Positions 7,822 through 17,005 of a stretch of DNA of 64,000 nucleotides are shown one piece after another. Each line of letters begins with the position of its first letter. Positions within the stretch are counted from its first letter, which is position 1. A program made the position numbers and the translations under genes. Below the pieces are notes generated by a model. That model saw only the letters and a list, made by a program, of their open reading frames with translations, made no database searches and was not told where the DNA came from. This DNA comes from Pseudomonas lini (GTDB lineage Bacteria; Pseudomonadota; Gammaproteobacteria; Pseudomonadales; Pseudomonadaceae), in NCBI RefSeq assembly GCF_001042905.1, contig NZ_JYLB01000003.1, positions 620,001-684,000 of the forward strand, written 5' to 3'.

Positions 7822-8598
7822 TTACTCGCTGTAAATCATCTTCTTGGTCATGCCACCATCGACCACGAACTCCTGGCCCGTAACGAACCCGGCATTCTTC
7901 GACAGCAACCACGCCACCATCGCCGCCACGTCCTCGACCGTCCCTACCCTGCCCGCCGGATGCTGCGCATGATCAGCGTCGGTCAGCGGTTCGGCACGCC
8001 GCACCGCAGGGTCTCGCGTGTCGATCCAGCCTGGACTGACTGCGTTAACGCGAATCTCCGGCCCTAAGCTGATAGCCAAGGCGTGAGTCAGGGCCAACAG
8101 ACCGCCCTTGCTCGCCGCATAAGCCTCTGTGTCGGGTTCTGACTGGCCGGCACGGGTCGAGGCCAGATTGACGATGGCGCCGCTGTGAGCACGCAAGTAC
8201 GGCGCACAGTGCTTGGCCAACAGCATCGGCCCGCTGAGGTTCACCGCCAGCACCCGGTTCCAGTAGGCCAGATCGAGGCTTTCCAGGGTGATGTTGTGCG
8301 GGTCGGCCACTGCTGCATTGCACACCAGCGCATCCAAACGACCGAACTGTCCCAGCACCTCAGCCACGCCTAGTGCCACCTGTGCTTCATTCGCGACATC
8401 CATGGCGATGAACCAGGCGTTTTCGCCAAGCACCTTCGCCACTTTCGAACCGCGCTCACGATCCAGATCAGTCAGCACCACCTGCCAGCCTTCGCTGATC
8501 AGCCAGGCCGCGATCCCCAGACCGATGCCGCGCGCAGCACCGGTGACCAGCGCGACGCGGCCATGGGTGCCCGTGGTCGGCGTCGACAACTCGATCAC
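7822..8598 (-). CDS. SDR-family NAD(P)-dependent oxidoreductase
   Basis: 258 residues, classical short-chain dehydrogenase. Cofactor motif TGAARGIG at 19-26, acidic D44 in LTDLDRE suggesting NAD preference, NAA at 94-96, and the catalytic set S147, Y160, K164 (YAASK). The C-terminus has the SPGWIDT segment and FVVDGGM. The start is a GTG at 8598 that overlaps the metZ stop as GTGA, so translation is probably coupled to metZ. The same SDR follows metZ in P. aeruginosa as I recall the gene order. Substrate unknown; coupling to metZ does not by itself assign it to methionine synthesis. Confidence 0.88.
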   Translation of the reverse strand: MIELSTPTTGTHGRVALVTGAARGIGLGIAAWLISEGWQVVLTDLDRERGSKVAKVLGENAWFIAMDVANEAQVALGVAEVLGQFGRLDALVCNAAVADPHNITLESLDLAYWNRVLAVNLSGPMLLAKHCAPYLRAHSGAIVNLASTRAGQSEPDTEAYAASKGGLLALTHALAISLGPEIRVNAVSPGWIDTRDPAVRRAEPLTDADHAQHPAGRVGTVEDVAAMVAWLLSKNAGFVTGQEFVVDGGMTKKMIYSE

Positions 8599-9806
8599 AA
8601 GGCAGCCAACCCGCGCGCCAGATCGGCCTGCAGGTCTGCCACGTCTTCCAGACCGACCGCAACGCGGATCAGACTGTCACGAATCCCCGCCGCTTCACGC
8701 TCTTGCGGCGCGAGACGGCCGTGAGAGGTGGTGCTCGGGTGCGTGATGGTAGTTTTGCTGTCGCCCAGGTTGGCAGTGATGGAGATCAGGCGAGTCGCAT
8801 CGATAAAGCGCCAGGCGCCCTCTTTGCCGCCCTTGACCTCGAAACTCACGACCGCACCGAAACCCTTCTGCTGACGCTGGGCCAGTTCGTGCTGCGGATG
8901 GCTCTTGAGGCCAGCGTAATGGACCTTTTCGATGCCGTCCTGCTGCTCCAGCCATTCGGCCAGTTGCTGGGCATTGGCGCAGTGCGCCTTCATACGCAGG
9001 CTCAGCGTTTCCAGACCCTTGAGGAAGATCCAGGCGTTGAACGGGCTCAGGGTCGGCCCGGCGGTACGCAGAAAACCGACGACTTCTTTCATTTGCTCGC
9101 TACGACCGGCCACAACGCCGCCCATGCAGCGGCCCTGGCCGTCGATGAACTTGGTCGCCGAGTGCACAACGATGTCCGCGCCCAACTTCAGCGGCTGCTG
9201 CAACGCAGGCGTGCAGAAGCAGTTGTCGACCACCAGCATCGTGCCCTTGGCGTGAGCAATTTCCGACAGCGCCTTGATGTCTACCAGCTCGGCCAGCGGG
9301 TTGGACGGCGATTCGACGAACAGCAACTTGGTGTTGGCCTTGATCGCCGCATCCCAGCCGGACAAGTCCGCCAGGGGCACGTAATCGACTTCGATGCCGA
9401 AGCGCTTGAAGTACTTTTCGAACAGACTGATGGTCGAGCCGAACACGCTGCGCGAGACCAGAACATGGTCGCCGGCGCTGCACAGGCTCATGACCACTGC
9501 CATGATCGCAGCCATGCCAGTGGCAGTAGCCACGGCCTGCTCGGCGCTTTCCAGCGCGGCAATACGCTCTTCGAACGCGCGCACTGTCGGGTTGGTGTAG
9601 CGCGAGTAGACGTTGCCCGGTACTTCGCCAGCAAAGCGCGCGGCCGCGTCGGCGGCGGTACGGAATACGTAGCTGGAAGTGAAGAACATCGGATCACCGT
9701 GTTCGCCTTCCGGCGTGCGGTGCTGACCGGCGCGTACGGCCAGGGTATCGAACGCTACGCCTTCGAGGTCGCTGTCCAGCCGACCGGCATCCCAATCCTG
9801 ACTCAT
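8595..9806 (-). CDS. metZ: O-succinylhomoserine sulfhydrylase
   Basis: 403 residues, full length for the Cys/Met-metabolism PLP family. The PLP lysine is K219 in [12 protein letters not shown] and the pyridine-nitrogen aspartate is D194 (VVDNCFCTP). The N-terminal SRYTNPT motif and VESPSNP are typical of the family. It converts O-succinylhomoserine and sulfide to homocysteine, the direct sulfhydrylation route used by Pseudomonas. It is about 80 bases downstream of purF on the same strand, an arrangement conserved in the genus, and is followed by the overlapping SDR gene. Confidence 0.93.
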   Translation of the reverse strand: MSQDWDAGRLDSDLEGVAFDTLAVRAGQHRTPEGEHGDPMFFTSSYVFRTAADAAARFAGEVPGNVYSRYTNPTVRAFEERIAALESAEQAVATATGMAAIMAVVMSLCSAGDHVLVSRSVFGSTISLFEKYFKRFGIEVDYVPLADLSGWDAAIKANTKLLFVESPSNPLAELVDIKALSEIAHAKGTMLVVDNCFCTPALQQPLKLGADIVVHSATKFIDGQGRCMGGVVAGRSEQMKEVVGFLRTAGPTLSPFNAWIFLKGLETLSLRMKAHCANAQQLAEWLEQQDGIEKVHYAGLKSHPQHELAQRQQKGFGAVVSFEVKGGKEGAWRFIDATRLISITANLGDSKTTITHPSTTSHGRLAPQEREAAGIRDSLIRVAVGLEDVADLQADLARGLAAL

Positions 9807-9885
9807 GCTGTCACTCCTTGCCCTGCTCTTGATATAGAGAATTAATCAGTAGATACAAAACCGGCCCCTCAGGGCCGGTAGTTAC

Positions 9886-11391
9886 TCAGTTGTTATACAG
9901 ATCAATGATCGCACTGACTGCCTGGGTCTTGACCTTGGAGGCATCGTTGCGTGCCTGCTCGATCTTGTTCAGGTAAGCCTCGTCGACGTCGCCGGTGACG
10001 TACTGGCCGTCGAACACCGCGCAATCGAACTTCTCGATCTTGATCTTGCCGCCACCGACCGCTTCGATCAAGTCAGGCAGGTCCTGATAGATCAACCAGT
10101 CGGCGCCAATCAGGTCGGCAACGTCCTGGGTCGAACGGTTGTGGGCGATCAGCTCGTGAGCGCTCGGCATGTCGATGCCGTAGACGTTCGGGTAACGCAC
10201 GGCCGGTGCCGCGGAGCAGAAGTAGACGTTTTTGGCGCCGGCTTCGCGAGCCATCTGGATGATCTGCTTGCAGGTGGTGCCGCGAACGATGGAGTCGTCT
10301 ACCAGCATCACGTTCTTGCCGCGGAATTCCAACTCGATGGCGTTGAGCTTCTGGCGTACGGATTTTTTCCGTGCAGCCTGCCCCGGCATGATGAAGGTCC
10401 GGCCGATGTAGCGGTTCTTCACGAAGCCTTCGCGAAACTTGACGCCCAAGTGGTTCGCCAACTCCAGGGCCGCGGTGCGGCTGGTGTCCGGAATCGGGAT
10501 GACCACGTCGATGTCGTGATCCGGACGCTCACGCAGGATCTTCTCGGCAAGCTTCTCGCCCATGCGCAGGCGGGCCTTGTAGACCGAGACGCCGTCGATG
10601 ATCGAGTCCGGACGCGCCAGGTAGACGTGTTCGAAAATGCACGGAGTCAGCGACGGGTTGGTCGCGCACTGACGGGTGTGCAGCTTGCCGTCTTCAGTGA
10701 TGTAGACCGCTTCGCCCGGTGCCAGGTCGCGAATCAGGGTGAAACCGAGTACGTCCAGCGAAACGCTTTCGGAGGCGATCATGTACTCAACGCCTTCGTC
10801 AGTATGACGCTGACCGAAGACGATCGGACGGATGCCGTGCGGATCGCGGAAACCGACGATGCCGTAGCCGGTCACCATCGCCACGACCGCGTAACCACCG
10901 ACGCAACGGTTGTGCACGTCGGTGACGGCAGCGAACACGTCTTCTTCGGTCGGCTGCAACTTGCCGCGCTGGGCCAGCTCGTGTGCGAACACGTTGAGCA
11001 GCACTTCCGAATCGGAGTTGGTGTTGACGTGGCGCAGGTCAGATTCGTAAATCTCCTTGGCCAGCTGTTCAACGTTGGTCAGGTTACCGTTGTGCGCCAG
11101 AGTGATGCCATACGGCGAGTTGACGTAAAACGGTTGGGCTTCGGCCGAAGTCGAGCTGCCCGCGGTCGGGTAACGCACATGACCAATGCCCATGTGGCCG
11201 ACCAGGCGCTGCATGTGACGTTGATGGAACACGTCACGCACCAGCCCATTGTCCTTGCGCAGGAATAACCGGCCATCATGGCTGGTCACGATACCGGCAG
11301 CGTCCTGGCCGCGGTGCTGGAGGACGGTTAGCGCGTCATACAGCGCCTGATTGACGTTCGACTTACCGACGATACCGACGATGCCACACAT
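9886..11391 (-). CDS. purF: Amidophosphoribosyltransferase
   Basis: 501 residues from the ATG at 11391. The in-frame TTG three codons upstream is unlikely because the mature enzyme needs Cys immediately after the initiator Met (MCGIVGI), the glutaminase nucleophile. An N-terminal Ntn-hydrolase glutaminase domain (about 1-230, with [10 protein letters not shown]) is followed by a phosphoribosyltransferase domain with the PRPP loop [13 protein letters not shown]. It catalyses the first committed step of purine synthesis, PRPP plus glutamine to 5-phosphoribosylamine. It lies 42 bases downstream of cvpA, the usual cvpA-purF pairing in gammaproteobacteria. Confidence 0.97.
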   Translation of the reverse strand: MCGIVGIVGKSNVNQALYDALTVLQHRGQDAAGIVTSHDGRLFLRKDNGLVRDVFHQRHMQRLVGHMGIGHVRYPTAGSSTSAEAQPFYVNSPYGITLAHNGNLTNVEQLAKEIYESDLRHVNTNSDSEVLLNVFAHELAQRGKLQPTEEDVFAAVTDVHNRCVGGYAVVAMVTGYGIVGFRDPHGIRPIVFGQRHTDEGVEYMIASESVSLDVLGFTLIRDLAPGEAVYITEDGKLHTRQCATNPSLTPCIFEHVYLARPDSIIDGVSVYKARLRMGEKLAEKILRERPDHDIDVVIPIPDTSRTAALELANHLGVKFREGFVKNRYIGRTFIMPGQAARKKSVRQKLNAIELEFRGKNVMLVDDSIVRGTTCKQIIQMAREAGAKNVYFCSAAPAVRYPNVYGIDMPSAHELIAHNRSTQDVADLIGADWLIYQDLPDLIEAVGGGKIKIEKFDCAVFDGQYVTGDVDEAYLNKIEQARNDASKVKTQAVSAIIDLYNN

Positions 11392-11432
11392 GCGACGCAA
11401 CCCCTACTTAATGGATCTGAACTGAACACAAC

Positions 11433-11993
11433 TCACTGAGGCGTTTTGGCCGTCGGCAAGAGGTGCTCCTTGAACGGTATATCAGCGGGTACGCTGATTC
11501 CGCTGGCAAGCCACTGACTACTCCAACCCAGGATCAGGTTTTTGGACCAGTCTGCAACCAATAGAAATTTTGGCACGAGCTGTGATTCTTTCCACCACCC
11601 GTCCTGCTGTACCGGCCCCAGGCTCAACAGCCCGACCGCCACAACCACCAGCAACACGCCACGCGCTGCGCCGAAGGCCATGCCGAGAAATCGATCGGTC
11701 CCGGATAGCCCGGTGACGCGAACCAATTCGCCGATAAGATAATTGATCATTGCGCCCACGATTAAAGTGGCGACAAACATGATGGCACAGCCCGCGATCA
11801 CGCGAGCCGACGGCGTTTCGATGTATCCGCCGAGGTACTCGGACAATGAGCCACCGAACATCCAGGCAACGCCTCCTGCGATGATCCAGGTCAGCAGCGA
11901 GAGTGCTTCTTTGACGAAGCCGCGGCTAAGACTGATCAAAGCGGAGATGGCGACGATTGCAACGATCGCCCAGTCAACCCAGGTAAATGGCAC
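11433..11993 (-). CDS. cvpA: CvpA-family inner-membrane protein
   Basis: 186 residues with four predicted membrane segments (AIVAIVAISALISL, ALSLLTWIIAGGVAWMFGG, VIAGCAIMFVATLIVGAMINYL, GVLLVVVAVGLLSLG). The start is a GTG at 11993, giving the family N-terminus PFTWVDWAIV. CvpA proteins are linked to colicin V production and envelope or biofilm phenotypes in enterobacteria; the mechanism is not established. It lies directly upstream of purF. Confidence 0.92.
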   Translation of the reverse strand: MPFTWVDWAIVAIVAISALISLSRGFVKEALSLLTWIIAGGVAWMFGGSLSEYLGGYIETPSARVIAGCAIMFVATLIVGAMINYLIGELVRVTGLSGTDRFLGMAFGAARGVLLVVVAVGLLSLGPVQQDGWWKESQLVPKFLLVADWSKNLILGWSSQWLASGISVPADIPFKEHLLPTAKTPQ

Positions 11994-12091
11994 AGTACAG
12001 CCTACAGACAGATAAGGCGGCGCATTTTAGCAGAGCCCATGGCTATCGGTAAGCTGAGATTGTCAGTGCTTTTCAAATCGGGGCGATTGTT

Positions 12092-12754
12092 TTAACCGCG
12101 CTCAGGCTGGAAACGCACTACAAAACCCTTGAGGTTCTGCTGACGACTCAACAAGTCACGCAGACGATCGGCTTCCGCACGTTCGATCAGCGGCCCGACG
12201 AATACCCGATTCTTGCCATCGGCGGAGCGGATATAGGCGTTATAGCCTTGGCTGCGCAGGGTTTTCTGCAGGCTTTCAGCGCTTTCTCGACTCGTCAGGC
12301 TGGCCAGTTGCACCGACCAGCTGACCGACAGGCCATTGGCATCGACGCGGCTTGGCGTGGTAGCGGGCTTGCTCGGTGCGGCGGCAATTGGCTGGGCAGG
12401 TGCCGGTACTGGCTTGGCGACTGGCGCCGGAGGTGGCGTGACCGGTTTGACAACCGGTGGCGCTGGAGCCACAGGAGCACTTGGCGCAATCGGTGTCGAC
12501 GGCGCTTGCTGCGCGGCAATTTCCTCATCGCTTGGCACAGGTTCCTGCGGCAATGCCTGCGGTTCAGGCACTATCACTGGCTCGACCTGCACTTGCGGCA
12601 CAGCCGGCGCTTGCGGTGCAGCCGGTGTGTCGACTCTCACCTGGCGCTGTTCGTCCTGACGGGAAAACAGCATTGGCAGGAAAATCACCGCCAGCGCTAC
12701 CAGCACCAGGGCACCAACCATGCGCTGCTTGTACGCCTTATCCAGCAAAGCCAT
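12092..12754 (-). CDS. SPOR-domain cell-division-associated membrane protein (DedD-like)
   Basis: 220 residues from the ATG at 12754 ([11 protein letters not shown]), which overlaps the end of folC by 17 bases; the longer open frame upstream is discarded. One N-terminal transmembrane helix (MVGALVLVALAVIFLPMLF), a long Pro/Ala/Val-rich periplasmic linker, then a C-terminal SPOR domain (SWSVQLASLTSRESAESLQKTLRSQGYNAYI...VFVGPLIERAEADRLRDLL). SPOR domains bind denuded septal peptidoglycan and bring proteins to the division site. The folC-dedD-cvpA-purF order matches E. coli, which supports the DedD assignment. Confidence 0.88.
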   Translation of the reverse strand: MALLDKAYKQRMVGALVLVALAVIFLPMLFSRQDEQRQVRVDTPAAPQAPAVPQVQVEPVIVPEPQALPQEPVPSDEEIAAQQAPSTPIAPSAPVAPAPPVVKPVTPPPAPVAKPVPAPAQPIAAAPSKPATTPSRVDANGLSVSWSVQLASLTSRESAESLQKTLRSQGYNAYIRSADGKNRVFVGPLIERAEADRLRDLLSRQQNLKGFVVRFQPERG

Positions 12755-14045
12755 TTGCCGCTTCCTCCGTGGAGTGCCGGGCCAGCCATTCAAGGGCCTC
12801 GGCGACACAATAAAATGATCCGAACAACAGAATTTCGTCGTCGCTCGTCGCCTGCGCGCACTGCCCTTCCAGGGCGGCGGCCACGCTGTCATAAGACGTT
12901 ACCGAGGCGCCAAGGTTCTGCAACGCCGCGTGCAACTGCTCAACGGGCCGCGCCCGCGGCGAATCCAGCGGGGCAACAGCCCAATGCTGGACACTAGCAT
13001 TCAATTCACCGACAACACCATCCAGATCCTTGTCCGCCAACAACCCGAACACCGCCAGACGCTTGCCTGCCGGTGGCCGACTGGCCAGGCGACGGGCCAG
13101 GTATTCTGCCGCATGGGGGTTGTGCCCCACGTCCAGCAACACATTCAGACGCTTGCCCTGCCAGTCGAACTGACGGCGATCGAGACGACCGACCACGCGT
13201 GTCGCTTTCAGGGCTTCAATAATCTGTGCATCTACCCAAGGCAAACCAAGCAGCAGGTAAGCCTGCAATGCCAGTGCGGCGTTTTCCATCGGCAGATCGA
13301 GCAATGGCAGATCGTGCAACTCGACTGCACGCCCTTGAGCATCAAGGCCGCGCCATTGCCAGTTGTGATCGGTGATACCCAGGTCGAAATCGCGCCCACG
13401 CAGGAAAAACGGGCAATTGAGCTCGCGCGCTTTATCCAGCAGAGGTTGAGGGGGATTCAGATCGCCACAGAGCGCAGGCGCGCCCTGGCGGAAAATGCCG
13501 GCTTTTTCGTAAGCCACGGACTCACGGGTATCACCCAGGTAGTCCGCATGATCGACGCCGATGCTGGTGACCAGCGCCAGATCCGCATCGACCACGTTGA
13601 CCGTGTCCAGACGCCCGCCCAGCCCCACTTCCAGCACCACCGCATCAAGCCCTGCCTGTTGAAACAGCCAGAACGCCGCCAAGGTGCCCATTTCGAAGTA
13701 CGTCAGGGAAGTGTCGCCACGACCGGCCTCGACCGCAGCGAAGGCTTCGCACAGCTCGGCGTCAGTAGCTTCGACACCATTGACCTGCACCCGCTCGTTG
13801 TAACGCAGCAGGTGCGGAGAATTGTAGACACCGACGTTAAGGCCCTGCGCCCGCAGCAACGAAGCCACGAACGCGCAGGTAGAACCCTTGCCGTTGGTGC
13901 CGGTGACCGTAATCACCCGAGGCGCCGGCTTGCCCAGTCCCATGCGGGACGCTACCTGTTGCGAACGCTCCAGCCCCATGTCGATGGCCGAAGGATGCAA
14001 CTGTTCAAGGTAGGCGAGCCACTCGCCAAGGGTGCGTTGGGTCAT
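12738..14045 (-). CDS. folC: Bifunctional dihydrofolate synthase / folylpolyglutamate synthase
   Basis: 435 residues, Mur-ligase fold. P-loop TGTNGKGST (about residues 48-56), the central ligase [11 protein letters not shown] segment, and a C-terminal domain with [14 protein letters not shown]. It joins glutamate to dihydropteroate and then extends the folate polyglutamate tail. The start ATG overlaps the accD stop as ATGA, so the two genes are probably translationally coupled. Confidence 0.95.
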   Translation of the reverse strand: MTQRTLGEWLAYLEQLHPSAIDMGLERSQQVASRMGLGKPAPRVITVTGTNGKGSTCAFVASLLRAQGLNVGVYNSPHLLRYNERVQVNGVEATDAELCEAFAAVEAGRGDTSLTYFEMGTLAAFWLFQQAGLDAVVLEVGLGGRLDTVNVVDADLALVTSIGVDHADYLGDTRESVAYEKAGIFRQGAPALCGDLNPPQPLLDKARELNCPFFLRGRDFDLGITDHNWQWRGLDAQGRAVELHDLPLLDLPMENAALALQAYLLLGLPWVDAQIIEALKATRVVGRLDRRQFDWQGKRLNVLLDVGHNPHAAEYLARRLASRPPAGKRLAVFGLLADKDLDGVVGELNASVQHWAVAPLDSPRARPVEQLHAALQNLGASVTSYDSVAAALEGQCAQATSDDEILLFGSFYCVAEALEWLARHSTEEAANGFAG

Positions 14046-14962
14046 AGGTTGGCAGGCACCGGCGGAACCACGATCGGCTCGATCGGCGCGGCGACGAATT
14101 TTGGCGTCGGCAGGCCCATCATTTGTGCCAGCAGGTTACCCAGACGCGGACGCAGTTCCTGACGGTGAATGATCATGTCGATCGCGCCGTGTTCCAGCAG
14201 GAACTCACTGCGCTGGAAGCCTTCCGGCAGTTTTTCGCGAACGGTTTGTTCGATAACGCGCGGGCCGGCGAAACCGATCAGGGCTTTCGGCTCACCGACG
14301 ATCACGTCGCCGAGCATTGCCAGACTGGCGGAAACACCGCCGTAGACCGGGTCGGTCAGTACCGAGATGAACGGAATGCCTTCTTCACGCAGACGCGCCA
14401 GCACCGCGGAGGTCTTGGCCATTTGCATCAAGGAGATCAGCGCTTCCTGCATCCGCGCACCACCGGAAGCGGCGAAGCAGATCATCGAGCAACGGTTTTC
14501 CAGGGCGTAGTTGGCGGCGCGCACGAAGCGCTCACCAACGATGGCGCCCATCGAGCCACCCATGAAGGAGAATTCGAAAGCCGATACCACGACCGGCATG
14601 CCCAGCAAGGTGCCGCTCATGGAGATCAGTGCATCTTTTTCGCCGGTCTGCTTTTGCGCAGCGGTCAGGCGATCCTTGTACTTCTTGCCGTCGCGGAATT
14701 TCAGACGGTCAACCGGCTCCAGGTCCGCGCCCAGTTCGGCACGGCCGTCAGCGTCGAGGAAGATGTCGATGCGCGCGCGCGCACCGATACGCATGTGGTG
14801 GTTGCACTTGGGGCAAACGTCCAGGGTCTTTTCCAGCTCCGGACGATACAGCACCGCCTCGCAAGACGGGCATTTGTGCCACAGACCTTCAGGCACCGAG
14901 CTCTTCTTGACCTCGGAACGCATGATCGAAGGGATCAGTTTGTCTACTAACCAGTTGCTCAT
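14042..14962 (-). CDS. accD: Acetyl-CoA carboxylase carboxyltransferase subunit beta
   Basis: 306 residues. An N-terminal four-cysteine zinc ribbon (C31, C34, C50, C53 in CPSC...CPKC) is followed by the crotonase-like carboxyltransferase core, with [15 protein letters not shown] and [15 protein letters not shown]. It pairs with AccA to transfer carboxyl from biotin to acetyl-CoA, the first step of fatty-acid synthesis. It lies downstream of trpF and overlaps folC by four bases. Confidence 0.97.
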   Translation of the reverse strand: MSNWLVDKLIPSIMRSEVKKSSVPEGLWHKCPSCEAVLYRPELEKTLDVCPKCNHHMRIGARARIDIFLDADGRAELGADLEPVDRLKFRDGKKYKDRLTAAQKQTGEKDALISMSGTLLGMPVVVSAFEFSFMGGSMGAIVGERFVRAANYALENRCSMICFAASGGARMQEALISLMQMAKTSAVLARLREEGIPFISVLTDPVYGGVSASLAMLGDVIVGEPKALIGFAGPRVIEQTVREKLPEGFQRSEFLLEHGAIDMIIHRQELRPRLGNLLAQMMGLPTPKFVAAPIEPIVVPPVPANL

Positions 14963-15141
14963 GCTTTCTTTCTCCAGTACCGGCGGCCCGAACGCTCTGG
15001 TTCGCAGCCCCGCGTATGCCCTTGAGCTAAATTCATATGTGTGGCGATGATTGATCGGGTGGCCGGGTCAGCGAGACGTGACCTGCGTACAACCCCAAAT
15101 ATCCTCAGCCATGCCTGTGGACGGCGGCAGTGTGCCAGCCG

Positions 15142-15774
15142 TCACATCAACGTAGGAGTTCCTACAACCGCTTTGATGAATGCCCGAATCTTTGCGTGAT
15201 CCTTGATGCCCTTGCTCGCCTCTACTCCACCGCTGACGTCCACCGCATAAGGCCGAACCCGGGCAATCGCCTCGGCGACGTTGTCCGGTGTCAAACCGCC
15301 AGCCAGGATGATCGGCTTGCTCAGGCCTTGCGGTATCAGAGACCAGTCGAACGCTTCACCGGTTCCGCCGGGAACGCCTTCGACGTAAGTGTCGAGCAGG
15401 ATCCCGCTGGCACTGGCGTAGGCATCGCAAGCTACTGCGATGTCATCACCGGCCTTGACCCGCAACGCTTTGATGTATGGCCGGTGCCAGCCTTCACAGT
15501 CGGCCGCGGCCTCATCACCATGGAACTGCAACAGGTCCAGCGGCACGGCGTCGAGGATTTCCCCCAACTCGCAGCGGCTGGCATTGACGAACAAACCCAC
15601 GGTGGTCACGAACGGCGGCAAGGCCTTGATGATCGCCCTCGCCTGCTGGAACGTTACGGCCCGCGGGCTTTTGGCGTAGAACACAAATCCGAGAGCATCG
15701 GCCCCGGCCTCGACCGCCGCCAACGCATCCTCTATGCGGGTAATCCCACAAATTTTGCTGCGAACGGCTGACAT
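15142..15774 (-). CDS. trpF: Phosphoribosylanthranilate isomerase
   Basis: 210 residues, a compact TIM barrel. The catalytic cysteine lies in the N-terminal SKICGITR motif (C9), and the phosphate-binding end has [10 protein letters not shown] and VDVSGGVE with the general-acid aspartate. It catalyses the Amadori rearrangement of phosphoribosylanthranilate in tryptophan synthesis. Placement between truA and accD, away from other trp genes, is normal for Pseudomonas. Confidence 0.96.
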   Translation of the reverse strand: MSAVRSKICGITRIEDALAAVEAGADALGFVFYAKSPRAVTFQQARAIIKALPPFVTTVGLFVNASRCELGEILDAVPLDLLQFHGDEAAADCEGWHRPYIKALRVKAGDDIAVACDAYASASGILLDTYVEGVPGGTGEAFDWSLIPQGLSKPIILAGGLTPDNVAEAIARVRPYAVDVSGGVEASKGIKDHAKIRAFIKAVVGTPTLM

Positions 15775-15837
15775 GTCGATAGAACCTCAGGACAAATCCG
15801 GGAAAGTCCCGGATGGTAACAAAAGCGTTCGAGGGCG

Positions 15838-16662
15838 TCAGCCGTCAAGTTCCGAGAAACCGGTGAGGAAGTGTGGGCCGATGTAACGCTCGGGCAATTC
15901 GAACTCATCGCGATACTCGACCTGCACCAGATACAGGCCAAATGGATGGGCCGTCACCCCGCCGGAACGACGTACACGGCTTTCCAGGACTTCCTTCATC
16001 CACTCCATGGGACGCTCGCCGGCACCAATGGTCATCAGCACGCCTGCGATGTTGCGCACCATGTGGTGCAGGAACGCGCTGGCGCGGATATCCAGCACGA
16101 TCATTTTGCCATGGCGCGTGACGCGCAGGTGATGCAGCTCCTTGATCGGCGACTTGGCCTGACACTGACCGGCGCGGAATGCGCTGAAGTCGTGGGTACC
16201 CACCAGATACTGAGCAGCCTCGGACATGCGCTCGACGTCCAGCGGACGGTGGTTCCAGGTGATTTCATCGTTCAGGTGCGCCGGGCGGATCTGATCGTTG
16301 TAGATCACGTAACGATAACGACGGGCGATGGCCTTGAACCGCGCATGAAAATCCGCCGGCATGACTTTGGCCCAACTGACGCTGACGTCATGCGGCAAAT
16401 TGATGTTGGCACCCATGACCCAGGCCTTCATCGAACGTTCGACCTGGGTATCAAAATGCACCACCTGCCCGCAAGCATGCACACCGGCGTCGGTGCGCCC
16501 GGCGCAATGCAGCGACACGGGTGAGTCGGCAACTTTGGACAAGGCCTTTTCGAGGGTTTCCTGCACCGTGGCCACGCCGGAGGCCTGACGCTGCCAGCCG
16601 CGATAACGCGAGCCTTTGTATTCCACGCCCAGCGCGATCCGGAAAAAGCCGTCGGCCGCCAT
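15838..16662 (-). CDS. truA: tRNA pseudouridine(38-40) synthase
   Basis: 274 residues from the ATG at 16662. An in-frame TTG at 16692 would add ten residues (ANIDNPAAE) and is a plausible alternative, since neither start has a strong ribosome-binding site; the longer open frame above that is REP DNA. The catalytic aspartate is in CAGRTDAGVHACGQ. Also visible are VEYKGSRYRGWQRQ and the C-terminal SAFLHHMVRNIAGVL. It makes pseudouridine at positions 38-40 of the tRNA anticodon arm. Confidence 0.94.
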   Translation of the reverse strand: MAADGFFRIALGVEYKGSRYRGWQRQASGVATVQETLEKALSKVADSPVSLHCAGRTDAGVHACGQVVHFDTQVERSMKAWVMGANINLPHDVSVSWAKVMPADFHARFKAIARRYRYVIYNDQIRPAHLNDEITWNHRPLDVERMSEAAQYLVGTHDFSAFRAGQCQAKSPIKELHHLRVTRHGKMIVLDIRASAFLHHMVRNIAGVLMTIGAGERPMEWMKEVLESRVRRSGGVTAHPFGLYLVQVEYRDEFELPERYIGPHFLTGFSELDG

Positions 16663-16821
16663 TTCGGCGGCCGGATTATCTATATTTGCCAAGGGGGTGC
16701 CAGCCTGCTGATCTACGCAAAGGCAGGCATTATAAGGCCGCCGGACCGGGATGCCAGAGCCGCGTGTTTTCTGCGACCTACCCGACCGGTGCAATGCCGG
16801 TTTGGATGTTGAACGGGATGG

Positions 16822-16919
16822 CCTCATCGCGGGCAAGCCTCGCTCCCACAGGTTTTGCGTCGTACACAAGATATACAGCCAGCAAACATCCCTGTGGGAG
16901 CGAGGCTTGCCCGCGAAGA
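16822..16919. repeat. REPIN: inverted REP pair (GGCAAGCCTCGCTCCCACAG)
   Basis: The left arm TCGCGGGCAAGCCTCGCTCC plus CACAGG is matched by CCTGTGGGAGCGAGGCTTGCCCGCGA on the right, with a 45-50 base spacer. It lies between the truA start and the fimV terminator. Confidence 0.85.
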
Positions 16920-16954
16920 CGATCCAACAGGCGCCATCGCATCACCGCCCAAAC

Positions 16955-16989
16955 AAAAACGGCAGCCTCAATGGGCTGCCGTTTTGTTT
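16955..16989 (-). terminator. Rho-independent terminator of fimV
   Basis: A CGGCAGCC/GGCTGCCG stem with a short loop, flanked by A-runs and T-runs on both sides, so it can act in either direction. It sits 17 bases after the fimV stop. Confidence 0.9.
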
Positions 16990-17005
16990 ACGCCTTACCG
17001 ATGAC

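Noticed and set aside
10141..11268. 375-codon plus-strand open frame
   Set aside because: Antisense to purF; composition Asp/Val/His-rich as expected of a shadow frame.
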